64,000 nt of DNA, taken from Craterostigma plantagineum. Its lineage: Eukaryota > Streptophyta > Magnoliopsida > Lamiales > Linderniaceae. The DNA is taken from contig JAPQWV010000017.1 in assembly GCA_027422505.1 (NCBI GenBank), positions 21,283,501 to 21,347,500 of the forward strand. Direction: 5' to 3'. Under the pieces are notes generated by a model. That model was given only the letters and a program-made list of their open reading frames with translations, had not been told where the DNA came from and ran no database searches. The position numbers were made by a program, and so were the translations under genes. Positions 22,748 through 34,781 of this stretch are shown one piece after another (the stretch's first letter is position 1; each line of letters opens with the position of its first letter).

Positions 22748-25700
22748 TGTTGAAATTAATGTTTTATTTGGTAGAAATATTAGATGGGCTTTTATCTCTA
22801 TTTGTTTTGTCTAAGCCCATTTAGTTATTTAGGTATTTTGTACTAAAACACCTATTATGGATGGAAGGAACATGTGAACTTGAACAGAGGAAAAAAACGG
22901 CTGCAACACCTCTCTTCTTCATGTCACTGTTCGATCAATAAAAATAGACAAACATAAAATAGTATATTATTGGATGTTAAGGCCAACATAAATGGTATCA
23001 GAGATTGTGTTTGGTGAGATTTGAAGTGGGTGTCTTCCATTGTAGGTGAAGAAAATAGAGTTTGAAGTTGAGAAGGATACCATGGCTACCCAAGGAGGTA
23101 TTTGGGCACCACATGGTGGGCAACCCATATTTGATGGTGAGAGTTATGATTATTGGAGTATTAATGAAGACTCTTTTGATTTCACAAGATTTATGGGAGA
23201 TAGTAGAAGAGGGATATGTGATAAATGAGAAAATAGAAGAGAAGAAAGATGGAAAAGGTAATGTTGTGAAGACTACGGTTTCGGATCCCGACAAGAAGGA
23301 GAATAGAAAGAAGGATGCAAGGGCTCTTTACTTGATTCAAGGAAGTTATCCAACAAGATTTTTCCGAGAATAATCGGGGCTCAAACCTCCAACGAAGCAT
23401 GAGAGATTTTGCAAAAGGAGTTTCAAGGCACCGATAAAGTTAGAACGATAAAGCTCTTAACCTTGAAGAGGGAGTTTCAAAATTTGCAAATGAAGGAGAA
23501 AGAGACGCTACAAGAGTATTTCTCTAAGGTGATTGAGTTTGTGAATCAAATAAAAAATTTGGGTGAAACTTTGAGCGATAAATCGGTGTGTGAGAAGTTC
23601 TTGATTAGTCTTGCTTCCAAGTACGACAACATTGTGGCCGTTATTGAAGAGACGAAAGACCTCTCCACTATTAGCGTGCATGATCTTATGGGCTCTCTTG
23701 AGAGACATGAAGAAAGGTTGAATAGGCATGCAGCCAAGTTCTTGAAAGCGCCTTTCAATCTAAGGTGAATGTGAAAGAGAGTAATAACCAAAGGGCGGCC
23801 AATAATACCTTCCGTGGTGGCTTTAGTGGTGGTAGAGGCTGAGGCCGATTTGGGGGGTAGATTTGGTAGTGGAGGTGGTAGAGGTACCTACCGAAGTGGA
23901 GAAGCTAAGCTATGCAACTTTTGCAAGAAGCCGGGCCATATAGAAAAAGATTGTTGGAACAAGGGGAAGGTTCAATGCTACAATTGCAAGAAATATGGCC
24001 ATAAAGAGAAATTTTGTAGGCTAAAGAATGAATAGCAAGCAAACTACACCGAAGAGAAGAGTCTCGAGAGAAATGATGGAAGCAAATTTTATGCATGCCA
24101 AGCGGCCAATGAGAAGAAGGAAGATGTGTGGTATGTTGATAGTGGATGTAGCAACCACATGACCGGGGATGAGTCGATTTTTTGCAAGCTTGATAGCACC
24201 GCCACTACTCAACTTACGATGGGAAATGGAGCCGTGGTGAAATCTAAGGGGAAAGGCACGATTGCGGTTGCATCGTAGAAGGGAAGGATGCTAATTCATG
24301 ACGTATTGCTAGTGCAGGATTTGGCTCAAAATTTGCTAAGTGTTGGGCAATTGGTTGAGCATGGTCATGCGGTTCACTTCAAGGGTGCAACTTGTAGAAT
24401 ATTTGATAAGGTTGGGAATAAAAGAGAGTTGATGGCCGTAGTGAAGATGGAGAGGAATAGAAACTTCCTTCACGCTCTCAAGCCCGAAAGAAGTGTTGCC
24501 TGGAAGGTTGGTGTGGGTGACGACTCATGGTTATGGCATAAGAGGTATGGTCATTTGAATTTTGAGAGCTTGAAGTTGCTAAGCAATAAGGATATGGTGT
24601 ATGGGCTACCAACTATAGAAGAGAAAGGTGGCGTATGTGAGGCATGTGCTCTTGGAAAGATACATCGAGAATCATTTCCAAAGGCGAAGGCGTGGAGAGA
24701 AAAGACGCCATTAGAGCTTGTTCACACCGATATTTGTGGTCCCATGAGCACACACTCACATGGTGGAAATCGGTATTTCATCACTTTCATCGATGATTCA
24801 AGAATGTTTTGGGTTTATTTTTTCAGGCAAAAGTCGGAAGAGCTTTATGTCTTCAAAAAGTTTCAAAGAATGGTTGAGAGACAAAGCGGTCGGTTGATAA
24901 AGAAGCGATAGAGGTGGTGAGTACAACTCCAAGGAGTTTGAGAAGTTTTGTGAAGATACCGGCTTAGAGAGACAATTGACGATTAGTTTTACACCGGAGC
25001 AAAATGGCGTGGTCGAGAGAAAGAATAGGACCATTGTTGAAATGGCAAGAACCATGATGAATGAAAAGGGATTACCATTGTCTTTTTGGGCGGAAGCTAC
25101 ATATACGGCGGTGTACTTATTGAATAGGTGTCCCACAAAGGCGGTTGAGAACAAGACTCCATTCGAAGCTTGGTCCCGTGGCAAAAAGCCATCGGTGAAT
25201 CACTTGAAGGTGTTCGGGTCCATTTGTTATGCACATGTTCCGAAAGAGTTGAAGAACAAGCTTGAAGACAAAGGTGAGAAGTGCATCTTTGTTGGCTATA
25301 GTATAAAATCAAAGGGCTATAGGCTCTTTAGCTTGAAGAGAAACAAAGTGATAGAAAGCCGAGATGTGATTTTTAATGAGAAGGATCACTGGGATTGGAA
25401 AGGAAAAGGAGTTGAAAGTGTGGCATATCCTATTTAAGATGATGCATAAGAAGGGCTAAGTGGTAGTGGGCACGATATCGAAGAGGAAGAACCATCTCCA
25501 TCTTTCCTACGATAAATATCGGGTCGGCGTCATCACCCCCAAGCTCAACGCCGATAAAATTGAGACCTATGACTGATATTTATGCACATTTCAATTTTGT
25601 TGTTGTTGAACCGGAGAACTTTGAGCAAGCAAGTAGAGAAGAAGTGTGGAGAAATGCTATGGAAGATGAGACAAACATGATTGTGAAAAATGAGACGTGG

Positions 25701-26437
25701 GAGTTGGTTGAGAAGCCGAAGGACAAGGATATTGTTGGGTTGAAGTGGTTATACAAGACAAAGACTAACCCGGATGGTTCAGTGCAAAGGCACAGTTGGT
25801 GGCGAAAGGGTACACTCAACAACCCGACAAGTGAGAGTAGCGCACTCTTCGGCGGAGGCCGAATATGTATCGGCAAGTGAAGGTACAAAGCAAGTTGTTT
25901 GGTTGAGGAAGATTCTAGAGGACATGGGGGAGAAGCAAGACATGCCAACGGTTCTCTTTTGTGACAACAAGTCGGCGATTGCAATGTCGAAGAACTCGGT
26001 GTTCCATAGTCGGACGAAGCGCATCAATCTCAAGCATCATTACATTCGAGAGGCGGTCGAAGACGAAGAAATTGAAATCAAGTATGTGAAGACCGGAGAC
26101 CAATTGGCGGACATCATTACCAAAGCTCTTCCCGGTGACAAGATTATTTATTTTCGAGAATTATTAGGTATGAAGGTTTAAAACATTAAGGGGGAGTGTT
26201 GAAATTAATGTTTTATTTGGTAGAAATATTAGACGGGCTTTTATCTCTATTTGTTTTGTCTAAGCCTATTTAGTTATTTAGGTATTTTGTACTAAAACAC
26301 CTATTATGGATGGAAGGAACATGTGAACTTGAGCAGAGGAAAGAAACGGCTGCAACACCTCTTTTCTTCATGTCACTGTTCGATCAGTAAAAATAGAAAA
26401 ACAGAAAATAGTATATTATTGGATGTTAAGGCCAACA
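22748..26437 (+). mobile_element. Copia-1 LTR retrotransposon
   Basis: Two 241-bp LTRs (22748-22988 and 26197-26437) begin TGTTGAAATT and end GGCCAACA. The 5-bp target duplication TAAAT is at 22743-22747 and 26438-26442. The primer-binding site TGGTATCAGAG starts at 22993 (initiator Met tRNA type), and the polypurine tract AAGGGGGAG precedes the 3' LTR. The LTRs differ at about eight positions by eye. It is inserted in intron 1 of the SABATH pseudogene in the same orientation. Confidence 0.95.
23081..26181 (+). pseudogene. Copia-1 gag-pol remnant, RT core deleted
   Basis: Order of remnants: gag from the ATG at about 23081, two CCHC knuckles near 23907-24030 (CNFCKKPGHIEKDC and CYNCKKYGHKEKFC), protease with VDSGCSNHM near 24130, GAG-pre-integrase HHCC region near 24535-24660, integrase with FIDDS near 24790 and NGVVERKNR near 25004, RT start with GLKWLYKTK near 25740, then RNase H with AHSSAEAEY near 25840 and DNKSAIAMS. 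Between KGYTQQPD (about 25835) and the RNase H the RT catalytic core is missing, including any YVDD. There are also several frameshifts and stops (for example in gag near 23160-23370 and at about 24909). It cannot self-mobilise. Confidence 0.9.
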
Positions 26438-27708
26438 TAAATATATATATACAAGAAAAACAGACTTAATATGATTGATTGATTATTCATAAGCCAGAAA
26501 CATGTAATGACACGGACATGCAATGCATAGAATAATCAGCATTCGTAATCCTCGTTTTGTTATCAGAGAAAGGTGATATCGATGACAAAGCCAATCGTCG
26601 AAGAAGCAATAGCAGAGTTGTACGACAACATATCACCAATGAATAGCATATGCATAGCAGAGCTCGATTGTTCTTCAGGGCCAAACACTTTGTTGCCCAT
26701 TAAAGAAGTTGTAAGAATCATCGACGAACTAAGGAAGAAGCACGACCATGAATTGCCTTCACTTAACCTTCACATGAATGATCTTCCAGGAACAGACTTT
26801 AACTGCATTTTCTGCGTGTTATTACCCAATTTTAAAGCCGAATTAAAGAATGAGATGGGATTATCGCCGTCCCATTGCTTTGTGAATGGAGTCCCTGGTC
26901 GTTCTACGGGAGGCTTTTCGTAGAAAAACCATTCATTTTATCCATTCTTCGTATAGCCTCCATTGGCTTTCCAAGGTAAATAATTTAAGTTATAATCTCT
27001 ATTAATGTCTCTTCACCTTATACTTCATTACATACACTGATTCAATAGGTTCCCCATGGGATAGAAATGAACAAGGACAACATTTACATCGCAAGCACGA
27101 GCCCTAGAGGTGTGATTCGTGCTTACTACGAACAGTTTCAGACAGCATGTTTCTAAAGTACCGTTCTGAGGAATTAGTCGATGGTGGGAAAATGGTGCTT
27201 ACTTTTTTGGGAAGAAAAGGCATCTATGGGAGCTCATGGCCTCGGCACTAAGGGAAATGGTGTCCGAGGTATGTCATATATCTACGTAATAATATATCAT
27301 CAAGAATTAAATGTGTCCAATCAACATGCAACATTGATATATTTTTATCTACACATGCAGGGACTGATTGAAGAAGAGAAGCTACACTCATTCAACATCC
27401 CTATGTACAATCCATGCCAGAAAGAAGTGGAGATTGAAGTCATAAAAGAAGGTTCTTTCTACATAAATATGTTGGACACCTCATATATCTAATGGGCAGC
27501 TTGCGGTTATAAGGATGAAGATGGTGGGTACGATGCAGCACAGTGCATGAGATCTGTGTATGAACCATTTCTAGTAGAACAATTTGGACATTCGATAATT
27601 GATAATCTTTTCTTCAAGTATGAGAAACTTCTCGGCGATAGCATGTCGAAAGGAGAAGACAAGACAACGCTTGTCAATGTCACAGTGTGCATGACCAAGT
27701 TGAAGTAA

Positions 27709-27879
27709 TAATTACTCTATCAGCTCATTGGTTAAAAACATTCTAAAGATTGTATTTAAATGGCCCCGTGCCTCTTCGACGTATTACTGTTTTATGTTAT
27801 CTTGTTTGTATATTATTCTTGGTATGTGTTTGTGTGTTCACTCTATTGTTGCCGATTGGTTCGCTTCTTTTAATGTTTG
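27709..27879. other. SABATH 3' flank up to Copia-2
   Basis: Short AT-rich 3' flank of the pseudogene, ending at the Copia-2 target duplication GTTTG. Confidence 0.6.
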
Positions 27880-30800
27880 TGTTGGCCGGGAAAAGGAAAA
27901 TATATATTCGAAGATTGTGTAGCACACAATTTACTTAAAATAGATTCGCTCCCTCACGTATGTGCTGGAGGTTTTAGTGAGCGTCTATTTGGTAGGATAC
28001 TTCGAAAAACTTGGCGTTCGTTTAGCACAAAAACGATACCGACTACGAACGGAATAAGAACGATAGCAGAGACAATATTTTAGGTGTTAGTTTATTTATT
28101 TTCTTGTGTGTTTTTTTCTTAGGCCTAATGACCCTATTTATAGCCAAAAATTTGTAATATGTTTTTTTAATTACGTGACATACTCATTTGAGGAATGGTT
28201 TAAACCACTCCATCAAACCACTCCAAAAATCACTCAAAAAATCACTCCAAAAACCACTCCAAAAATCACTCAAAAAACCAACTTCTCCTCATTCACCTAA
28301 TTTATAAAATTAACATAATATAAATTATCTAACAATCCCCACATGAATGAGAATTAGTTGGTTAATGTTTCTGCTAATCTAATGATACTCTGCATAGAGC
28401 ATAGTATGTTTACCATTTGAACTTCCTCCTTGTATGCACGCTTGGTTTACTGCAGTCCAATAGAACATGATGTCTTTGAACTGTCCCGCTTTTCGTGTAA
28501 ACGAACCCACGTACAATACACAGAGACCATTTTTCTCTTGTTCCGTTCTCATGGTTTTGTCCATTACGGCCATGGACACGTCCTGATTCTGCGAGGGTTT
28601 ATAAAGAACTAAGCCTTTCAGTTGTCCTTTGAAGCGGCCCCACTTCTCCCTAACATAGGTGACTTCTCACATCGCGAGTATTTTCTATCAATACTCTATG
28701 ATAGTCATAAAGCATCATAATGCTAGCCTTTTCCGTCATCACTGTTTCTTGACAGGAATGAGCGGGGCTTTCCCCCACAGTGATACCAAGTCCTAAGATT
28801 AGGTTGTCCCTTTGAACCTAGATCTTGGGATCTCCAGTCATATAGGTAGGGCTTTCCTTCTTAGCACTTCTATACTTTACGGCTTTAAGCCCATCACTTT
28901 CGTCAACCTTTCAACCGCATCTCTATTTAACCCTTTGGTTAGCGGATCCGCAATGTTATCCGTAGATTTCACATAATCAATCGAGATAACCCCAGTTGAG
29001 AGCAGTTGCCTAATGGTATTATGTCGACGATGTATGTGTCTCGACTTATCATTATACATAGTACTTTGCTCGTCCAATCGCCGATTGACGATCACAGTGT
29101 ATGCATATAGGCGGCACATGCTTTTCTCATTTAGGGATATCCTCTAAGAAATGGCGTAGCCATTCATCTTCTTCTCCACATTTATCCAAGGCAAAGAACT
29201 CGGATTCCATAGTGGATCTTGCTATAACTGTTTGTTTCGAGGATTTCCACGACACAGCAGCTCCAGCGAGTGTAAACATATAGCCGCTTGTGCTCTTAGA
29301 ATCCTTCATGTCGGATATCCAGTTCGCATCTCTGTGGCCTTCTAACACAGCCGGATATCGACCAAAGTGCAATCCATAGTCTCGAGTATACCTTAAGTAT
29401 CTCAAATCCGTATTATAGCGGGCCAATGATCCACACTTGGATTGCACGTGTATGAACTCAGTTTGCTTATAGCATAAGCAATATCTGGCCTAGTACAACT
29501 CATTAGATACATCAATCTTCCGATAATACGGGAGTATTCTACTTGAGCAATAGCCTCGCCGCGATTTTTCTACAAATGAACGCTTCGATCTAATGGCGTT
29601 CTATCAACACCAGAATCACCCTTGCAGAATTTATCGAGAATTTTGTCTACGTAATGAGCTTGGCTCAAAACAAGACCGTTACTCGTTCTTAAGATTTTAA
29701 TTCCTAAATCACGTCCGCAAGTCCCATATCATTCATGTCAAATTTCGAATTTAACATATCCTTGGTAGACTTGACCATTTGATGTTACTACCAATAGTGG
29801 GTATGTCGTCTACATACAGACATAAAATGACATAGTCATCGCCTGTTTCTTTTGAGTAAACGCATTTATCGTTCTCATTGATTTTAAAGCCGTAGTCGAT
29901 CATCGCGTGATCAAACTTTTCGTGCCACTTTTTAGGGGCTTGTTTCAAACCATTCAAAGATTTGATCAATCTGCAGACTTTCTTTTCGGTTCCAGGAGCA
30001 CGAAAACCTCGGGTTGCTCCATATAAACTTCTTCATCTAATTCACCGTTTAAGAAAGCTGTTGACATCCATTTGATGTACTTCCAAATTTCTTAAGGACC
30101 GATAACGAGTATCATCCTTATCGAATTTATTCTCGTCACGGGAGAATATGTGTCAAAGTAATCTAAGCCTTTTCGTTGCTTGTATCCTTTGATAACAAGT
30201 CTAGCTTCATACTTTTCCACAGATCCATCTGGTCTCATTTTTCTTTTAAAAATCCATTTTGATCCTAAAGGTTTACATCCCTTTGGGAGATCAACTAACT
30301 CCCATGTATGATTCTGCAAAATAGAATCAATCTCGCTATTTATGACTTCTTTCCATAAAGGCCCACGGAGCTCACTGCCTCGTCATAAATCAGTGGTTCC
30401 TTTTCAATCAAATATGTAACGAAGTCGTCACCAAAAGATTTCTCTATTCGGGCACGCTTGCTTCGTCTCGGTTCAATCTCATGAAGCGTACTACGAATCA
30501 CAGTTTCTATTTCATCTCGTTTAGATGTACCGGATCCATCATCGAATTTACAAGGAAATATATTTTCAAAGAAATATGCGTTCCTTGATTCCATTACCGT
30601 GTTCTTGTGTATATCCGAAATTTTCGAATCATAGACAAGAAACCGATATGCCGTACTATTGTGTGCATATCCTATGAAAATACAGTCCACCGTTTTGGGA
30701 CCAATTTTCACCCAAAAGGCGTAGGTACAGCTACCTTCGCCAAACACCCCCACATTCGCAAATGTTGGTACGAAGGCGTCTTTTCTTTCCATAACTCATA

Positions 30801-33307
30801 TGGAATTTTATTCATTTTCTTTCGAGGTATCCTATTTAATAGGTAATTACTTGATAAGATAGCTTCGCCCCACATATTAGGCGGTAGACCTGAACTCAGT
30901 AACATCGCATTCATCATTTCTTTTAATGTGCGATTCTTTCGTTCAGCAACTCCGTTTGATTGAGGTGAATACGGGGCGGTTACTTCATGAACGATACCAC
31001 AAAAGCTCCCAATTGGTGCTTCGTATTCCCTACCCCGATCACTTCTCAATCTTTTAATTTTCTTGCCGAGTTGCGTTTCAACTTCGGTTTTGTAGAGAAC
31101 AAATTTCTCTAATGCTTCGTCTTTGCTCTTAAGCAAATAAACATAGCAATATTTGGTGCAATCGTCAATAAATGTTATAAAATATTTATTGCCACCACGT
31201 GTTTGAACGTATTTCAAATCACATAAGTCGCTATGAATCAATTCAAGCGGTTCGGTACTTCTTGCTACCGAGGGAAATGATGATCTCGTCATTTTTGCTT
31301 CAACGCAAATTTCACATTTATGTTTCGAATTAATTTCGAATGTTGGAATGTGGCCTATGTTAATTAATCGACGTATCGATTCAAAATTAACGTGACCTAA
31401 TCTACCGTGCCATAAATTGGAAGATTCAAGCAAGTAAACGGAAGAACGTTTTCATTCTCATTTACAATAGTCATTACATTCAGCTTGAACAAACCATCAC
31501 AGGCATAGCCTTTACCAACAAACACACCCGACTTAGACAATATCACTTTGTCAGATTCAATAACAATACGAAAACCGTGCTTGTTCAACAAGAATCGCGA
31601 AGTTAGATTTTTTCGTATCTCCGGAACGTACAACACATCTTTCAGCGTCAATAATTTTCCGGAAGTCATTTTGAGCAGCACGCTTCCTTTTCCCTCGACG
31701 GTAGCAGCAACCGAGTTGCCCATGTGGATCTTTTCTCCTTCAACCGGCTCACAGGTAGAGAAGAATCTACGGTTCGTGCACACATGCCGTGTAGCACCGG
31801 TATCGATCCGCCATTCTTGTGGATTCGACCCAATCATGTTTACCACCGAAACTACAGCAACAAGATCTAAATCATTGACACCCTTAGTGATGTCTTTTAC
31901 CATGTTCGCTTCGTTGTTCCTTTTAGGGAAACGACAGTCCTACGACTTATGGCCCAATTTCCCGCAGTTGAAGCATTTTCCCTTGAACTTATAGATCGGC
32001 TTTGACACGCCTCCGGTCGCTCCAAGTTTTGCCTTGGTTTTAACCGGGCCTTTGCCCTTTTTGGAGCCATGCTCCACCACGTTTACCTTTGGTTCGGATG
32101 AGTTTGACACTCTCTTCTCCGACCGCTTGTTGTCTTCGATTCGAAGTCTGACAATCAAGTCCTCCAAAGACATCTCCTTGCGCTTATGCTTGAGATAGTT
32201 TTTGAAGTCTTTCCAGCTTGGGGGCAGCTTCTCAATGATAGCCGCAACTTGGAACGATTCGCTCAGAACCATTCGTTCTGCATGGATCTCGTGCAAAATC
32301 AATTGGATCTCTTGCACTTGACTAACCACAGTCTTGGAATCGACCATCTTATAATCAAGGAACCGTCCGACAACAAATTTCTTTGTGCCGGCATCCTCAG
32401 TGTTATATTTCCGGTCTAACGGTTCCCACAATTCCTTAGCCGTAGCGACCGCACCATACACGTTGTCCAGAGTATCGCTTAGGGCATTCAGAATATAATT
32501 ACGACATAGGAAATCAGAGTGTTTTCATGCATCAACAGCGATCACGACCTCAGCGTTCGTCTCGCCGTCGTTCACCTTAGGCTCGACCTCTTTCAGGTAG
32601 TTGGCCATTCAGCGTAGTGAGATAAAAGAGCATCTTTTGCTGCCATCTCTTGAACGTCGAGGCTGTCCCCATAAATTTCTCCGGTTTCTCCCGGTGGTTG
32701 ACTGGTACGTTTGGCTTTGTAACCACAGGTATGGCAGTGGAGATAAAAGTAGTAGGGAGAAAGTCAATGTTTTCTTCGTTTCTCGTAGATTCTTGGTCGT
32801 TGAGGAAGTCCACGTAGTCTGACATCTTTGCGGGATCGTCGCTCTATTTTAAGATTGTTGGCCGGGAAAAGGAAAAATATATATTCGAAGATTGTGTAGC
32901 ATACAATTTCCTTAAAATAGATTCGCTCCCTCACGTATGTGCTAGAGGTTTGTCCATTTCACAGGATACTTCGAAAAAACTTGGCGTTTGTTTAGCACAA
33001 AAACGACACCGACTACGAACGGAATAACAACGATAGCAGAGACAATATTTTAGGTATTAGTTTATTTATTTTCTTGTGTGTTATTTTCTTAGGCCTAATG
33101 ACCCTATTTATAGCCAAAAATTTGTAATATATATATTTTTTAATTACATGACATACTCATTTGAGGAATGGTTTAAACCACTCCATCAAACCACTCCAAA
33201 AATCACTCAAAAAATCACTCCAAAAACCACTCCAAAAATCACTCAAAAAACCAACTTCTCCTCATTCACCTAATTTATAAAATTAATATAATATAAATTA
33301 TCTAACA
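27880..33307 (-). mobile_element. Copia-2 LTR retrotransposon
   Basis: LTRs at 27880-28334 (455 bp) and 32856-33307 (452 bp) have TGTTGGCC/CTAACA termini on the plus strand. The target duplication GTTTG is at 27875-27879 and 33308-33312. The coding strand is minus. Both LTRs hold a run of short CACTCCAAAAAT-type repeats (about 28197-28283 and 33175-33250). Only about 30 bp separate the 5' LTR (right side) from the gag ATG, and the usual TGGTATCAGAG primer site is absent. The LTRs also differ by a replaced block of about 10-20 bp near 27983-28000 versus 32950-32962. Confidence 0.93.
28877..32825 (-). pseudogene. Copia-2 gag-pol, frameshifted
   Basis: Gag starts MSDYVDFLNDQES at 32825 and continues after a frameshift near 32580. 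A CCHC knuckle [11 protein letters not shown] lies near 31950, cut by a stop just after. The protease active site IDTGATRHV is intact near 31800. Integrase has an HHCC-type region near 31240-31430 and D, D, E residues in FIDDC, RSDRG and [10 protein letters not shown] begins WELVDLPKGCKPLGSKW near 30300, with YVDD near 29810. RNase H is near 29150-29440 and the C-terminal STDNIADPLTKGL near 28925. Multiple stops and shifts break it. Domain order PR-INT-RT-RH fixes it as Copia. Confidence 0.9.
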
Positions 33308-34706
33308 GTTTGTGTGTGTGGAACATGTGGTGTTTATTAAATCAATTTATTTCTAATCTTTTAATTGGGGGATACATTTGCCATATATGGATCTGCGTTT
33401 TTATATTGAAAGAGAGCCATAAATACTTCGAAGTTCAAGTATTGTATAACGTTCAGCAAACTAACAGTCCTACGAAATAATATATATGCAACTTTTATCT
33501 AGTTTTAATCTGCTATAAGGGTGGAATATGGCCTGCTAGTTTAATTTTATTTCGCAAGTCCAACTAGAGAAATCTGAATGATCAGTTAGTGTGATAAAAC
33601 GTTATTCGTTAATTATCATTGGTATCACATTAGAAATTGAAGAAAAAAATTATTACACATGCATATTTTACCAAATTCAGATATTTCTAATTTAGTATGA
33701 GATGTGCGGTGGCTCGCACGTTTATTTCTGATATATTGATTGATGGGTACGCAAAAATTTACGAAACTGAATTACAAATTTGTATTTCTAAAATGTTGAT
33801 CGTAGACAGACGGATATATTATTATGCATCGAGACAGTCAGTTTCCTCAACTGCGACTAACACGACATTGCATTATTTTGGACGACGACTTTTGGAATAA
33901 ATTAGACCAATGTGTCCGAGGAAAAATAATGTAAAACGTGTTATCGATATATTTCACACAGTTTTTGCATGATTCGGATTGCGCGTACATTCTATATCTT
34001 ACGGCCTTTGTTGTCTGCTAAAATGATTTATTTAAAGGCTAGTTTGTTACCTGCAGATCAATATTAGTCTGCATGCCTAAGTTTTACCAATATAGAGCAC
34101 TGGCCTTGCATTTACCAACAACTTTTTTTTGTCTACTTCTGAAGTAAGATTTTTACACACTTGAATCTATATCAATGTCCTCCCCACTTTAATTGTTTAT
34201 ACCTGATCAGCACAGCTTAATTTAGATCTATATCAATGTTCTCCCCACTTCAATGAAGACGAAAAGGGTTTGTAGCTAATTGCTTTTACTCATTAAAGGT
34301 AACAGTTATTATTCGCTTTTCACGATATATCCTTTTATTGACGTAATAGGGTTTGTACTTTGTAGATTCAGGAATGACGTAACTATTGAAAGGGAATTTC
34401 ACTAAAATGAAATACAATAAACGATGGTCGAATTTTTGGTTCATGACTTAAACGTGGTGCATATCATTAGGACATGGTTCACTATGCGTTCGTGTACGAT
34501 AATTTCCAGCCACACATACGTTCTCCGACATACGATGATATGCGCATGTGAAAAAAGATCAAATTTAATAATAAATCGAATGATAAATACAGTCGTCGTG
34601 GCAGCAAGATATTTATGCATGTTGGCCCCTATTATAGAGCTATCGACGATGATATGCTCATTCATTCTTTTATACAAAGCTAGAAAAAGAAAGAGTTCAA
34701 GAAATT
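33308..34706. other. Intergenic region between Copia-2 and the orphan SABATH exon
   Basis: AT-rich. A direct repeat of TTGAATCTATATCAATGT / TTTAGATCTATATCAATGT, each followed by TCTCCCCACTT-like sequence, lies near 34160-34250. A 28-bp string at 34622-34649 (GGCCCCTATTATAGAGCTAT) recurs at about 53804-53831. No gene is seen. Confidence 0.5.
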
Positions 34707-34781
34707 ATGGAAGTTTCGCATGTGCTTCACATGAATGGCGGTCAGGGAAAGACCAGCTACGCAAGCAATTCTTTACTGCAG
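34707..34781 (+). pseudogene. Orphan exon 1 of a second SABATH methyltransferase
   Basis: Seventy-five bp encoding MEVSHVLHMNGGQGKTSYA and ending SLLQ at an intact GT donor (34782). It is the same length and nearly identical to exon 1 of the pseudogene at 22653. No later SABATH exon is found in the next 29 kb; the downstream DNA is transposon relic. It is probably a truncated tandem duplicate. Confidence 0.82.

Larger units (their letters stand above)
22653..27708 (+). pseudogene. SABATH (salicylate/benzoate-type) methyltransferase pseudogene split by Copia-1
   Basis: The family transfers methyl from S-adenosylmethionine to carboxyl groups of salicylate, benzoate and similar acids. Exon 1 (22653-22727) encodes MEVSQVLHMNGGLGKTSYA, the SAM-binding N-terminus. 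Exons 2-4 follow at 26567-26975, 27049-27268 and 27361-27708. Between exon 1 and exon 2, intron 1 contains Copia-1. The gene is dead: exon 2 shifts frame after GVPG and runs into a stop, exon 3 has a small deletion after the YYEQFQ codons and a second shift near GRKG, and exon 4 has an in-frame stop after DTSYI. Splice sites remain recognisable, so loss is fairly recent. An orphan paralogous exon 1 lies at 34707. Confidence 0.88.

Noticed and set aside
28195..28290. CRISPR-like short repeat array
   Set aside because: Units are direct 10-12-mers without unique spacers, sit inside both LTRs of a plant Copia element, and the genome is eukaryotic.
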